This document shows, piece by piece, positions 7,790 through 16,947 of a stretch of 64,000 nt of DNA. Numbering within the stretch: the stretch's first letter is position 1; every line of letters starts with the position of its first letter. Under the pieces are notes generated by a model, which was not told the DNA's origin, ran no database searches, and saw nothing but the letters and a program-made list of their open reading frames with translations. Source of the DNA: Pseudomonas benzenivorans (GTDB lineage Bacteria > Pseudomonadota > Gammaproteobacteria > Pseudomonadales > Pseudomonadaceae). The DNA lies in the NCBI RefSeq assembly GCF_024397895.1, contig NZ_CP073346.1:1116001-1180000 (forward strand), in the 5' to 3' direction. The position numbers were made by a program, and so were the translations under genes.

Positions 7790-8191
7790 ATGCTGCGCGC
7801 CACCGCCCTGTCCATCGCCCTGTGCCTGCCCTTTTGCGTCCAGGCCGCCTCGCTCAAGGACCAGGAGCTGACCAAGCTGCTGGAACAGGTCGCCCGCCAG
7901 AGCAGCCAGGGTACGCCGCGGGCCATCAACGCCGACATCCTCGACCGCGGCTACACGGTGGAAGGCAACGAGCTGATCAACCACCTCAGCGTGCGGGCCG
8001 GCCACGCCGCACAGATGCGCGGCAACCCCGACACGGTCAGGGCGCAACTGGCCGACAGCGTGTGCCGCAATACCGGCTACCGCCGCCTGCTGGCCCAGGG
8101 CGCGGTACTGCGCTATCAGTTCAGCGAATACCAGAGCAACCGCCCGGTCACCAGCGAACGCTTCTCCAAGGACGACTGCGGCGTACCCTGA
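7790..8191 (+). CDS. Small secreted protein, PA3611-like
   Basis: A 133-residue protein with a signal peptide cleaved after about residue 19 (CLPFCVQA). The mature part is short, with the phrases GTPRAINADILDRGYTVEGN and HLSVRAGHAAQMR and two cysteines (VCRNTG, DDCG) that could form a disulfide in the periplasm. It resembles the P. aeruginosa protein PA3611, encoded in the same neighbourhood and described as quorum-sensing associated (recalled, not verified). Molecular function is unknown. The start at ATG 7790 is chosen because it begins the signal peptide. Confidence 0.65.
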   Translation: MLRATALSIALCLPFCVQAASLKDQELTKLLEQVARQSSQGTPRAINADILDRGYTVEGNELINHLSVRAGHAAQMRGNPDTVRAQLADSVCRNTGYRRLLAQGAVLRYQFSEYQSNRPVTSERFSKDDCGVP

Positions 8192-8336
8192 GCGCAACCC
8201 GAGGCGAGCGCCAGGCCACGGCAATGGATGAGCGGCAGGTGACCGCGCCAGCGGGACTAGGCTTAAGGCATGAGGGGCTGGCGTCGCCGCACAGGTTGCG
8301 GGAGCGGCTCGCGGCGCAGGTCGATGGGCGTCAGGG

Positions 8337-8350
8337 CTGACCTGGATCAA
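8337..8350. promoter_or_regulatory. Anr/FNR-like half-conserved site
   Basis: CTGAC-CTGG-ATCAA matches the Anr/FNR consensus TTGAT-N4-ATCAA at 8 of 10 informative bases. It lies 67 bases before the start of the beta-CASP nuclease gene, in a 225-base gap without other genes. It is a candidate anaerobic activator site. Confidence 0.35.
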
Positions 8351-8416
8351 GACCTCTTGAGCTTATCTGAGGCAGCCTGATGCCATGCCCATCCCGCACG
8401 CCCAAGGAGTCCTTCC

Positions 8417-9820
8417 ATGGCACTACTCAACTTCTTCGGGGCCATTCAGCAGGTCACCGGCTCCTGTTACCTGGTCGAAAGCCGCGATGGCGCCCGTGTC
8501 CTGCTCGAATGCGGCATGCACCAGGGCCGCCGGCAGGAGGAGGATCGCAACCACGCGCCCTTCCCCTTCGAGCCCGCCAGCCTGGACGCCGTGGTCATCT
8601 CCCATGCCCATCTCGACCACACCGGTCTGCTGCCGCGCCTGGTCGCCTGCGGCTACCGGGGGCCGATCTTCGCCACCGAAGCCAGCTGTGAACTGATGGA
8701 GCTGATGCTGCTGGACTCGGCGCACATTCAGGAGAAGGACGCCGAATGGGAAAGCAAATGGCGGGTGCGCCAGGGCAAGCCGCCGGTCAAGCCGCTGTAC
8801 ACCACCCAGGACACCGAACAGACCCTCGCGCTGCGCCGCCCCCTGCCCTACGGCGTGCCCCATGAGGTGGCCAAGGGCGTGCAGGTCACCTACCACGATG
8901 CGGGCCACATCCTCGGCTCCGCAATAGTCGAGCTTGAGGTCGAGGATCACCACCTCACCCGTCGCCTGGTGTTCTCCGGCGACCTGGGCAACACCTGTTC
9001 GCCGCTGATGTGCGACCCGGCCACCCTGAAGCGCGCCGACCTGGTGCTGCTCGAATCCACCTACGGCGATCGCGACCATCGCAACAGCGACGAGACCCTC
9101 GACGAGCTCGGGGAAATCCTCCAGCAGGCCCATCGCGATGGCGGCAATGTACTGATTCCATCCTTCGCCGTCGGCCGCACCCAGGACCTGATCTACTACC
9201 TCGGGCGCTTCTATCAGGAAGGGCGCCTGCCACAGCAGGCGGTCTTTCTCGACAGTCCCATGGCCATCCGCGCAAACGCCATCTACGCGCGCTTTCACGA
9301 ACAGTTCGACCTGACCAACCAGGCGGAGATCAAGGCCAGGAACGTCAAGCGCGTCGAGGATTGGCTGCCGATCCTGCGCTGCACGCCGTCACCGGAAGAG
9401 TCCATGGCGATCAACCGGATCAAGAGCGGTGCGATCATCATCGCCGGCAGCGGCATGTGCAACGGCGGACGCATCGTTCACCATTTCAAGCACAACCTCT
9501 GGCGCAGTGACTGCCACCTGGTGTTCCCCGGTTTCCAGGCCAGAGGTACCACCGGCCGGGCCATTGTTGATGGCGCCACCACGGTGAAGGTGCTGCACCA
9601 ACGCATCGCGGTAAAGGCCAAGGTGCATACCCTCGGCGGCTTCTCCGCCCATGCCGGGCAGTCACAGTTGCTCGACTGGGTCAGCCACTTCACTCACCAC
9701 CCGGAGCTGTACCTGGTGCATGGCGAACTGGAGAAGATGCAGGTCTTGCAGCAGGTGCTGCGCGAGCGCCTCAACTGGATCGCCAACATCCCCGAGCCCG
9801 GCGAGCAAATCGCCCTGTAA
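8417..9820 (+). CDS. Metallo-beta-lactamase/beta-CASP RNA-processing exonuclease
   Basis: A 467-residue protein of the MBL-fold beta-CASP nuclease group, related to the archaeal and bacterial CPSF/Ysh1-like family. The zinc motif HAHLDHTG places His63, His65, Asp67 and His68. Later motifs are GHILGSA, the aspartate in FSGDLGN, and C-terminal GFSAHAGQSQLLDW with the beta-CASP histidine. AAGGAG precedes the ATG. Two-zinc-dependent RNA cleavage is expected from the family; physiological targets are unknown. A LOG-family gene follows on the same strand after 165 bases. Confidence 0.88.
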   Translation: MALLNFFGAIQQVTGSCYLVESRDGARVLLECGMHQGRRQEEDRNHAPFPFEPASLDAVVISHAHLDHTGLLPRLVACGYRGPIFATEASCELMELMLLDSAHIQEKDAEWESKWRVRQGKPPVKPLYTTQDTEQTLALRRPLPYGVPHEVAKGVQVTYHDAGHILGSAIVELEVEDHHLTRRLVFSGDLGNTCSPLMCDPATLKRADLVLLESTYGDRDHRNSDETLDELGEILQQAHRDGGNVLIPSFAVGRTQDLIYYLGRFYQEGRLPQQAVFLDSPMAIRANAIYARFHEQFDLTNQAEIKARNVKRVEDWLPILRCTPSPEESMAINRIKSGAIIIAGSGMCNGGRIVHHFKHNLWRSDCHLVFPGFQARGTTGRAIVDGATTVKVLHQRIAVKAKVHTLGGFSAHAGQSQLLDWVSHFTHHPELYLVHGELEKMQVLQQVLRERLNWIANIPEPGEQIAL

Positions 9821-9985
9821 CCGGGCCGCTCCAACCTGCCGACAGGCCGCCCTGGTCGCTCCAGTTGGTCTGCGATGCCTGTGGCCCTGCCGCAAAAGCG
9901 CCGCGACCCAGCCATACTCTTGGACAGGGCCGGGCGCTTCATGGAACCGAAGGGACCCGGTCCGCATAACAAAAGGAGAAGTTCT

Positions 9986-11065
9986 ATGCCTGATGAATCG
10001 GACGACTACCTGTCTCGGCATTTCCAGACCAGCGGCATCGACCTGGCCAGCAAGGTGGATGAGCTCACCACCCTGGTCGTCCCCCCGGACAGCCCCAACC
10101 TGCCCTTGTACCGGGAAATGCTCATCACCGTGACCCGCATGGCCCAGGCCGACCGCAATCGCTGGGACGCCAAGATCATGCTGCAGACCCTGCGGGAAAT
10201 GGAGCACGCCTTCAGCACCCTGGATAAGTTCAAACGGCGGCGCAAAGTCACGGTATTCGGCTCGGCGCGCACCCCGGTGGATCACCCGGTGTACGGGTTG
10301 GCGCGTGAGCTGGGCGCCACCCTGGCGCGCTACGACCTGATGGTGGTGACCGGCGCCGGGGGCGGCATCATGGCCGCCGCCCACGAAGGCGCCGGCCTGG
10401 AAAACAGTCTCGGCTTCAACATCACCCTGCCCTTCGAGCAGGGCGCCAACGCCACCGTGGAAGGCAGCGGCAACCTGCTGTCATTCCATTTCTTCTTTCT
10501 GCGCAAGCTGTTCTTCGTCAAGGAAGCCGACGCGCTGGTGCTCTGTCCTGGCGGCTTCGGCACCCTGGACGAAGCCCTGGAGGTGCTGACCCTGATCCAG
10601 ACCGGCAAGAGTCCGATCGTGCCGGTGGTGCTGCTGGACCAGCCGGGCGGCAACTACTGGGAGGAGCACCTGGCCTTTATCGAGAAGCAAGTGCTCGGTC
10701 ACGGCTATATCCTGCCCAGCGACCTGCACCTGATACGCCTGGTGCACAGCGCCGACGAGGCGGCCGAGGAAATCGCCCAGTTCTACCGCAACTTCCACTC
10801 CAGCCGCTGGCTGAAGGGTCTGTTCGTCATACGCCTCAACCACCCGCTCAGCGATGCCGCCGTCGAGCAGTTGAACCTCGACTACGCGGACCTGTGCAAG
10901 CACGGCGACTTCCAGCAGCAACCCCCCTGCGATCAGGAGCAGGATGAACCGGAGCTCTGCCACCTGACTCGGCTGGCCTTCGCCTTCAACGGCCGCGACC
11001 ACGGGCGCCTGCGGGAGCTGCTGAATTTCATCAATCGGCCACAGAACTGGGCGAAAAACGCCTGA
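9986..11065 (+). CDS. LOG-family (TIGR00730) nucleotide phosphoribohydrolase-like protein
   Basis: A 359-residue Rossmann-fold protein with the LOG signatures GAGGGIMAAAHEGA and PGGFGTLDEALE, which bind the nucleotide and carry catalytic Arg/Glu positions. Members release free bases from nucleoside 5'-monophosphates, acting in cytokinin activation in plants and nucleotide salvage in bacteria (family knowledge). It is longer than minimal LOG proteins, with an extra N-terminal region of about 85 residues and a C-terminal part of about 100. AAAGGAG precedes ATG 9986. The substrate is not assignable from sequence. Confidence 0.82.
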   Translation: MPDESDDYLSRHFQTSGIDLASKVDELTTLVVPPDSPNLPLYREMLITVTRMAQADRNRWDAKIMLQTLREMEHAFSTLDKFKRRRKVTVFGSARTPVDHPVYGLARELGATLARYDLMVVTGAGGGIMAAAHEGAGLENSLGFNITLPFEQGANATVEGSGNLLSFHFFFLRKLFFVKEADALVLCPGGFGTLDEALEVLTLIQTGKSPIVPVVLLDQPGGNYWEEHLAFIEKQVLGHGYILPSDLHLIRLVHSADEAAEEIAQFYRNFHSSRWLKGLFVIRLNHPLSDAAVEQLNLDYADLCKHGDFQQQPPCDQEQDEPELCHLTRLAFAFNGRDHGRLRELLNFINRPQNWAKNA

Positions 11066-11116
11066 GGACGCCCGGTGACCTTTGCCGACCGAGGTCGGTG
11101 GAGCGGAGCCCCCTCC

Positions 11117-11137
11117 GGACGGCGGACGGCGGACGGC
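11117..11137. repeat. Triple tandem heptamer GGACGGC
   Basis: Three head-to-tail copies of GGACGGC lie in the 195-base gap between the LOG gene and recX. A near-perfect palindrome ACCGAGGTCGGT precedes them at 11088-11099. No T-run or gene is associated. Nothing else was recognised in the gap. Confidence 0.5.
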
Positions 11138-11260
11138 AAGCAAGTACATCAAGGCCAGCAGGCGCCCCAGGGAAGCGACATGGACACAGCGCGCCCGCTA
11201 GGGGCTTCGATCAGGAACGAGGGGTATTGCAAGCGAGTGGCTGGCCGGGTACTTGCCGGC

Positions 11261-11722
11261 TCAGTCTTCGATACCGCGCAACAGGCGGCCGATCGATTCG
11301 AGGGGGAAACCGCGGTAACTGAGAAAGCGTCCTTGCTGGGCACGTTCGCGGGGATCGGCAGGCAGCTTGCCGGAGAACTTGCGTTGCCAGGCGGCGTGCA
11401 GCTGTTCGGCCCAGTCGATGCCGCTGTCGCGCAGCGCCTGCTCGACTTCGGCCCGGTCCAACCCTCGCTGCGTCAGCTCCTCGCGAATCCGCTGCGGTCC
11501 ATAGCCGGCCCGCGCGCGATGGCCGATGTAACTCTCCAGATAACGCGCCTCGGACAGCAGCCCCTCCTCCGCCAGCCGATCGAGGGCGGCCTCGATCAAC
11601 TCGGCGGCGGCGCCGCGCTGACGCAGCTTGCGCGTCAGCTCGACCCGCCCGTGCTCCCGGCGCGCCAGCAGGTCCATGGCCGTGCGCCGCACCGCCAGCG
11701 GGTTATCCAGGATTACCGACAT
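11261..11722 (-). CDS. recX: Regulatory protein RecX
   Basis: A 153-residue all-helical RecX protein, which binds RecA filaments and limits recombinase activity. Three-helix RecX repeats are recognisable ([54 protein letters not shown]). It lies 37 bases downstream of recA on the same strand with no clear terminator between, so it is probably co-transcribed and SOS-induced with recA. Confidence 0.93.
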   Translation of the reverse strand: MSVILDNPLAVRRTAMDLLARREHGRVELTRKLRQRGAAAELIEAALDRLAEEGLLSEARYLESYIGHRARAGYGPQRIREELTQRGLDRAEVEQALRDSGIDWAEQLHAAWQRKFSGKLPADPRERAQQGRFLSYRGFPLESIGRLLRGIED

Positions 11723-11759
11723 GCTCTAGGACCTGCTGCGCAATCGTCCAACGATTAAC

Positions 11760-12803
11760 TCAGGCGTCGACTTCGGCCTCTACCAGACGGTCGGCAGTGG
11801 CCTTGACCGGAGCGCTGGAAACCAGCAGCTTCTCGCGGATCATGCCCTCGATGGTGCGCGCCACTTCCGGGTTGTCTTCCAGGTACTTGGCCGAGTTGGC
11901 CTTGCCCTGGCCGATCTTGCTGCCCTGGTAGCTGTACCAGGCGCCGGACTTCTCCAGCAGCCCGAGCTGCACGCCCAGGTCGATGATCTCGCCGTTACGG
12001 TAGATACCCTTGCCGTAGAGGATCTGGAACTCCGCCTGGCGGAAGGGCGGCGCCACCTTGTTCTTGACGACCTTGACCCGGGTCTCGCTGCCGACCACCT
12101 CGTCGCCTTCCTTCACCGCGCCGGTACGGCGGATGTCCAGGCGCACCGAGGAATAGAACTTCAGCGCGTTACCGCCGGTGGTGGTTTCCGGGCTGCCGAA
12201 CATCACGCCGATCTTCATGCGGATCTGGTTGATGAAAATCACCAGGCAGTTGGCGTTCTTGATATTGCCGGTGATCTTGCGCAGCGCCTGGGACATCAGG
12301 CGAGCCTGCAGGCCGACGTGCATGTCACCCATCTCGCCTTCGATTTCCGCCTTCGGCACCAGGGCCGCCACCGAGTCGACGATGATCACGTCGATGGCAT
12401 TGGAACGCACCAGCATGTCGGTGATCTCCAGGGCCTGCTCACCGGTGTCCGGCTGCGACACCAGCAGGTCGTCGACGTTGACCCCCAGCTTGCCGGCATA
12501 GTCCGGGTCCAGCGCGTGCTCGGCGTCGACGAACGCGCAGGTGGCACCCTGCCTCTGCGCTTCGGCGATCACCGACAGGGTCAGGGTGGTCTTGCCCGAG
12601 GACTCGGGACCGTAGATCTCGACGATACGGCCCTTCGGCAGACCGCCAATGCCCAAGGCGATGTCCAGGCCGAGCGAGCCGGTGGAGATGGCCGGAATCG
12701 CCTGGCGCTCATGATCGCCCATGCGCATGACCGCGCCCTTGCCGAATTGCTTTTCGATCTGGCCCAGGGCAGCCGCCAAGGCGCGCTTCTTATTCTCGTC
12801 CAT
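11760..12803 (-). CDS. recA: Recombinase RecA
   Basis: A 347-residue RecA, the ATP-dependent strand-exchange protein that also triggers LexA self-cleavage. The Walker A loop GPESSGKT occupies residues 65-72, and the sequence follows Pseudomonas RecA almost throughout ([20 protein letters not shown] at the N-terminus). The start was taken at ATG 12803 because it gives this conserved N-terminus, with GTGAGGA upstream; four extra upstream codons are not conserved. A LexA box overlaps the promoter at 12844-12859. Confidence 0.98.
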   Translation of the reverse strand: MDENKKRALAAALGQIEKQFGKGAVMRMGDHERQAIPAISTGSLGLDIALGIGGLPKGRIVEIYGPESSGKTTLTLSVIAEAQRQGATCAFVDAEHALDPDYAGKLGVNVDDLLVSQPDTGEQALEITDMLVRSNAIDVIIVDSVAALVPKAEIEGEMGDMHVGLQARLMSQALRKITGNIKNANCLVIFINQIRMKIGVMFGSPETTTGGNALKFYSSVRLDIRRTGAVKEGDEVVGSETRVKVVKNKVAPPFRQAEFQILYGKGIYRNGEIIDLGVQLGLLEKSGAWYSYQGSKIGQGKANSAKYLEDNPEVARTIEGMIREKLLVSSAPVKATADRLVEAEVDA

Positions 12804-12843
12804 TGAAGTCCTCACGTGATCAAGAGGGCCTGACGGCCAACAA

Positions 12844-12859
12844 CTGTATAAGTAGACAG
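12844..12859. promoter_or_regulatory. LexA (SOS) box of recA
   Basis: CTGTATAAGTAGACAG fits the CTG-N10-CAG SOS box. It overlaps a minus-strand -10 (TACTTA, 12849-12854) paired with -35 TTGCCC (12872-12877) at 17-base spacing. LexA bound here would block recA-recX transcription. Confidence 0.9.
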
Positions 12860-12886
12860 TATTATTCCACAGGGCAAGTCGCCCGC

Positions 12887-13399
12887 CTACCCCGCCCCCG
12901 GATTTTCTTTCGCCAACAGGCGCAGCAGCCCCTCTAGGGCGGCCTCGACCGTTTGTCGGCGAACTTCGGCGCGATCCCCCGTGAACTGCCGGCGCACGCT
13001 GAACAGCTCACCGCCATCGCCCCAGGCCAGCCAGACGGTACCCACCGGCTTCTCCGGCGAACCGCCATCGGGCCCAGCCACACCACTGACCGCCACTGCG
13101 TAACGGGCACCGCTGGCGGCCTGGGCGCCGCGTACCATGGCCTCGACCACTTCGCGACTGACTGCGCCGACAGAATCGAACAGGGTAGCGGGGACGCCCA
13201 GTTGCCTGCTCTTCTGCGCATTGGAGTAGGTAACGTAACCGGCTTCGAACCAGCTCGAACTGCCAGGAATCCGCGTGATCGCCTCGGCGATGCCGCCACC
13301 GGTACAGGACTCGGCTGTGCTCACCTGGGCCTCAAAGGCCATCAACCGCGCTCCTAGCTCGGTAGCCAGCTGATTCAACTCTCGATCATCCACAGTCAT
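12887..13399 (-). CDS. pncC: CinA-like nicotinamide-nucleotide amidohydrolase (PncC)
   Basis: A 170-residue single-domain CinA C-terminal protein. These enzymes deamidate nicotinamide mononucleotide to nicotinate mononucleotide in NAD recycling. Signatures [16 protein letters not shown] and SGVAGPDGG are present. The start at ATG 13399 follows GGAGTGAGG; the upstream frame is non-conserved. It is often annotated cinA next to recA. It is divergent from mutS with a 79-base gap that must hold both promoters. Confidence 0.88.
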   Translation of the reverse strand: MTVDDRELNQLATELGARLMAFEAQVSTAESCTGGGIAEAITRIPGSSSWFEAGYVTYSNAQKSRQLGVPATLFDSVGAVSREVVEAMVRGAQAASGARYAVAVSGVAGPDGGSPEKPVGTVWLAWGDGGELFSVRRQFTGDRAEVRRQTVEAALEGLLRLLAKENPGAG

Positions 13400-13478
13400 C
13401 CTCACTCCGGGGTTAAAGCCAGCCAGGGGGATACCGTACACTAGGCGCTTTTGCGATTCAGCCGGATAGTCCAAAACG

Positions 13479-16052
13479 ATGAGCCAAAGCGATCTCAGCG
13501 CCCACACCCCCATGATGCAGCAGTACTGGAAGCTCAAAAACCAGCATCCGGACCAACTGATGTTCTACCGCATGGGCGATTTCTACGAGATCTTCTACGA
13601 GGACGCCAAGAAGGCCGCCAAGCTGCTCGACATCACCCTCACCGCCCGCGGCCAGTCCGCCGGCCAGGCGATTCCGATGTGCGGCATCCCCTTCCATTCT
13701 GTCGAAGGCTACCTGGCCAAGCTGGTCAAGCTCGGCGAGTCGGTGGTGATCTGTGAGCAGGTCGGCGACCCGGCCACCAGCAAGGGGCCGGTGGAGCGCC
13801 AGGTGGTGCGCATCATCACCCCCGGCACGGTCAGCGACGAGGCCCTGCTCGACGAGCGCCGCGACAACCTGCTGGCCGCCGTGCTGGGCGACGAGCGCCT
13901 GTTCGGCCTGGCGGTACTGGACATCACCAGCGGCCGCTTCAGCGTGCTGGAGATCAAGGGTTGGGAGAACCTGCTGGCCGAGCTGGAGCGGCTCAATCCG
14001 GTCGAGCTGCTGATTCCGGATGACTGGCCTCAGGGCTTGCCGGCGGAGAAGCGCCGTGGCGCCCGGCGCCGCGCGCCCTGGGACTTCGAGCGCGACACGG
14101 CACGCAAGAGCCTGTGCCAGCAGTTCGGCACCCAGGACCTCAAGGGCTTCGGCTGCGAGCAGCTGACCCTGGCCATCGGCGCCGCCGGCTGCCTGCTCGG
14201 CTACGCCAAGGAGACCCAGCGCACCGCCCTGCCGCACCTGCGCAGCCTGCGCCACGAACGCCTGGACGATACGGTGATCCTCGACGGCGCCAGCCGGCGC
14301 AATCTGGAGCTGGACATCAATCTCGCCGGCGGGCGCGACAACACCCTGCAATCGGTGGTCGACCGCTGCCAGACGGCCATGGGCAGTCGCCTGCTCAGCC
14401 GCTGGCTGAATCGCCCGCTGCGCGACCGCGCGGTGCTCGAGGCGCGCCAGGAGTCGATCGACTGTTTCCTGGAGCGCTACCGCTTCGAAACCCTGCAGCC
14501 CCAGCTCAAGGAGATCGGCGACCTGGAGCGCATCCTCGCCCGTATCGGCCTACGCAATGCCCGCCCACGGGATCTGGCCCGTCTGCGCGACGCCCTCGCG
14601 GCCCTGCCGCAGCTGCAGCAGGCGATGAACGAACTGGAAGCGCCGCACCTCAAAGACCTGGCGGTGAGCGTGAGCACCTACCCGGAGCTGGCCGACCTGC
14701 TCGCCCGCGCGGTCATCGACAACCCGCCGGCGGTGATCCGTGAAGGCGGCGTGCTGAAGACCGGCTACGACGCCGAACTGGACGAACTGCAGGCGATGAG
14801 CGAGAACGCCGGGCAGTACCTGATGGATCTGGAGACCCGGGAAAAGGCCCGCACCGGCCTGGCTAATCTCAAGGTCGGCTACAACCGCGTGCATGGCTAC
14901 TTCATCGAGCTGCCGAGCAAGCAGGCCGAACAGGCCCCCGCCGACTACATCCGCCGGCAGACCCTCAAGGGCGCCGAGCGCTTCATCACCCCCGAACTCA
15001 AGGAGTTCGAGGACAAGGCGCTGTCGGCCAAGAGCCGCGCCCTGGCGCGGGAGAAATTGCTCTACGAGGCCCTGCTGGAGCTGCTGATCGAGCATCTCGC
15101 ACCGCTGCAGGACAGCGCCGCCGCCCTGGCCGAACTGGACGTGCTGAGCAACCTGGCCGAACGCGCGCTGAACCTGGACCTCAATCGACCGCGCTTCGTC
15201 GACGAGCCCTGCATGCGCATCGATCAGGGTCGTCACCCGGTGGTCGAGCAGGTGCTCACCACGCCCTTCGTGGCCAACGACCTGAGCCTGGACGATGCGA
15301 CACGCATGCTGATCATCACCGGGCCGAACATGGGCGGTAAGTCCACCTACATGCGCCAGACCGCGCTGATCGTGCTGCTTGCCCATATCGGCAGCTTCGT
15401 GCCCGCGGCCCGTTGCGAGCTTTCGCTGGTCGACCGCATCTTCACCCGTATCGGCTCAAGCGACGACCTGGCCGGCGGACGCTCGACCTTCATGGTCGAA
15501 ATGAGCGAAACCGCCAACATCCTGCACAACGCCACGGAACGCAGCCTGGTGCTGATGGACGAGGTCGGGCGCGGCACCAGCACCTTTGACGGCCTGTCGC
15601 TGGCCTGGTCCGCCGCCGAGCAACTGGCAAGATTGCGCGCCTATACCCTGTTCGCCACCCACTACTTCGAGCTGACCGTGCTGCCGGAAAGCCTGCCGGT
15701 CGTGGCCAACGTCCACCTCAACGCCACCGAGCACAACGAGCGCATCGTATTTTTGCATCACGTGCTGCCCGGGCCGGCCAGTCAGAGCTATGGTTTAGCG
15801 GTGGCCCAGCTGGCCGGGGTACCCGGCGAGGTGATCACCCGTGCTCGGGAGCATCTGGCGCGTCTGGAAACCACCAGTCTGCCCCATGAAGTCCCGCGCC
15901 AGGAACCCGGACAAGCCGCAGTGCCAATGCAGAGCGACATGTTCGCCAGTCTGCCGCATCCCGTGCTGGATGAGCTCGCCAAGGTCAACCCGGATGACCT
16001 GACACCGCGCAAGGCACTGGAGCTGTTATATACATGGAAGACACACATCTAA
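13479..16052 (+). CDS. mutS: DNA mismatch repair protein MutS
   Basis: A full-length 857-residue MutS that recognises mispaired and unpaired bases. The N-terminal mismatch-reading motif GDFYEIF (Phe-x-Glu) is present. The ATPase has Walker A GPNMGGKS starting at residue 615 and Walker B aspartate 694 in [18 protein letters not shown]-terminal QSDMF at 818 resembles a beta-clamp binding peptide, and a helix-rich oligomerisation tail follows. It stands alone on the plus strand, with fdxA 138 bases downstream. Confidence 0.98.
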   Translation: MSQSDLSAHTPMMQQYWKLKNQHPDQLMFYRMGDFYEIFYEDAKKAAKLLDITLTARGQSAGQAIPMCGIPFHSVEGYLAKLVKLGESVVICEQVGDPATSKGPVERQVVRIITPGTVSDEALLDERRDNLLAAVLGDERLFGLAVLDITSGRFSVLEIKGWENLLAELERLNPVELLIPDDWPQGLPAEKRRGARRRAPWDFERDTARKSLCQQFGTQDLKGFGCEQLTLAIGAAGCLLGYAKETQRTALPHLRSLRHERLDDTVILDGASRRNLELDINLAGGRDNTLQSVVDRCQTAMGSRLLSRWLNRPLRDRAVLEARQESIDCFLERYRFETLQPQLKEIGDLERILARIGLRNARPRDLARLRDALAALPQLQQAMNELEAPHLKDLAVSVSTYPELADLLARAVIDNPPAVIREGGVLKTGYDAELDELQAMSENAGQYLMDLETREKARTGLANLKVGYNRVHGYFIELPSKQAEQAPADYIRRQTLKGAERFITPELKEFEDKALSAKSRALAREKLLYEALLELLIEHLAPLQDSAAALAELDVLSNLAERALNLDLNRPRFVDEPCMRIDQGRHPVVEQVLTTPFVANDLSLDDATRMLIITGPNMGGKSTYMRQTALIVLLAHIGSFVPAARCELSLVDRIFTRIGSSDDLAGGRSTFMVEMSETANILHNATERSLVLMDEVGRGTSTFDGLSLAWSAAEQLARLRAYTLFATHYFELTVLPESLPVVANVHLNATEHNERIVFLHHVLPGPASQSYGLAVAQLAGVPGEVITRAREHLARLETTSLPHEVPRQEPGQAAVPMQSDMFASLPHPVLDELAKVNPDDLTPRKALELLYTWKTHI

Positions 16053-16190
16053 CGCAGAGTCGCGCAAGCTGTTAGAATCGCGCGCATTTTTATGACTGCC
16101 CGGTTTAAAGCCTGAGCCGCGGCCAATAACGAACGCCTGCATGCCCTGCACAGACAGGGCCAGGCCGCCGCCCGAGGAGAGAATCAAGCC

Positions 16191-16514
16191 ATGACCTTCG
16201 TCGTTACCGACAACTGCATCAAGTGCAAATACACCGACTGCGTGGAAGTCTGCCCAGTCGACTGCTTCTACGAAGGCCCGAACTTCCTGGTCATTCATCC
16301 GGACGAGTGCATCGACTGCGCACTGTGCGAGCCGGAGTGCCCGGCTCAGGCGATTTTCTCCGAAGACGAGGTGCCGGAGGACATGCAGGAGTTCACCGAG
16401 CTGAACGCCGATCTGGCCGAGGTCTGGCCAAACATCACCGAGAAGAAAGATGCCCTGCCTGATGCCGAAGAGTGGGACGGTGTGAAGGACAAGCTGCAGC
16501 ATCTGGAACGCTGA
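16191..16514 (+). CDS. fdxA: 7Fe ferredoxin FdxA
   Basis: A 107-residue ferredoxin carrying one [3Fe-4S] and one [4Fe-4S] cluster. Cysteine motifs [17 protein letters not shown] and [12 protein letters not shown] ligate the clusters, and the acidic C-terminal extension is typical of Azotobacter-type FdI. GAGGAGAG precedes the ATG. A possible extended -10 (TGTTAGAAT, ending at 16078) lies upstream. It ends in a strong terminator at 16526 and faces the RsmZ RNA convergently. Confidence 0.95.
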   Translation: MTFVVTDNCIKCKYTDCVEVCPVDCFYEGPNFLVIHPDECIDCALCEPECPAQAIFSEDEVPEDMQEFTELNADLAEVWPNITEKKDALPDAEEWDGVKDKLQHLER

Positions 16515-16525
16515 GTAGAATCAAT

Positions 16526-16552
16526 GAAAGGCCCGCCATGTGCGGGCCTTTC
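16526..16552 (+). terminator. fdxA terminator
   Basis: GAAAGGCCCGC (16526-16536) pairs with GCGGGCCTTTC (16542-16552) around a 5-base loop, followed by GCTTTTC, 11 bases after the fdxA stop. Confidence 0.85.
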
Positions 16553-16566
16553 GCTTTTCTGCGGAC

Positions 16567-16592
16567 AAAAAAAGGGGCGGTTTTACCCGCCC
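16567..16592 (-). terminator. rsmZ terminator
   Basis: On the minus strand GGGCGGGT/ACCGCCC form a GC stem (16574-16592), followed by a run of seven T (16567-16573). Confidence 0.88.
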
Positions 16593-16700
16593 ACTCTTTT
16601 GTCCCTACTCCCTTTATTTCCCAGCTCATCGTCCTGATGAAATCGCATCCGGCGATTGTCCCGGTCACCGTCCTTAGCGACCCGTGTCTATCCCTCGACA
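16567..16700 (-). ncRNA. rsmZ: Small regulatory RNA RsmZ
   Basis: About 134 bases read on the minus strand. The 5' end forms TGTC-GAGGGATA-GACA, as in P. fluorescens RsmZ. Eight GGA motifs follow, several in hairpin loops such as ATCGC-CGGAT-GCGAT and TCATC-AGGAC-GATGA. The RNA ends in GGGCGG-loop-CCGCCC and seven T. Such RNAs titrate the translational repressor RsmA/CsrA (known). The 5' end is set by homology and by a -10 TAATAT (16709-16714). Location between fdxA and rpoS is the known RsmZ site, and a GacA box lies upstream. Confidence 0.92.
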
Positions 16701-16708
16701 CAGATGTG

Positions 16709-16738
16709 ATATTAGGGATTTACGGTGCGCGCACAAGT
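16709..16738 (-). promoter_or_regulatory. rsmZ promoter
   Basis: On the minus strand a -10 TAATAT (16709-16714) and a weak -35 ACTTGT (16733-16738) are 18 bases apart. This puts the start near 16700. The weak -35 fits a promoter that depends on an activator. Confidence 0.6.
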
Positions 16739-16875
16739 CAGTCTTACTCCCTAAAACTCCGCACCGCCCACCAAGGAAAAATAATAAATATCAATTAAAT
16801 CAACACCTTGAATATATTCCAAAAGCTTAAAGAGCCAGTAGCACGCGGAACTTTCCCGCGATCTCCTACATGTTC

Positions 16876-16893
16876 TGTAAGCAATGGCTTACA
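16876..16893. promoter_or_regulatory. GacA upstream activating sequence for rsmZ
   Basis: TGTAAG-CAATGG-CTTACA exactly matches the GacA box TGTAAG-N6-CTTACA. It is about 175 bases upstream of the rsmZ start, the usual distance for rsmY/rsmZ genes (known). An AT-rich stretch between it and the promoter (about 16785-16835) is the kind of DNA that IHF or MvaT bind; that part is inference. Confidence 0.92.
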
Positions 16894-16904
16894 TGAACGC
16901 ACAC

Positions 16905-16930
16905 AAAAAACCCGGCCTCAGCCGGGTTTT
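16905..16930 (-). terminator. rpoS terminator
   Basis: AAAACCCGGC (16907-16916) and GCCGGGTTTT (16921-16930) pair around CTCA. On the minus strand the stem is followed by six T, 18 bases after the rpoS stop. Confidence 0.9.
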
Positions 16931-16947
16931 GTTTGATGACAAACGCC

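Noticed and set aside
16526..16592. Two neighbouring hairpins as a repeat array
   Set aside because: They are two independent convergent terminators, one for fdxA and one for rsmZ, with different sequences.
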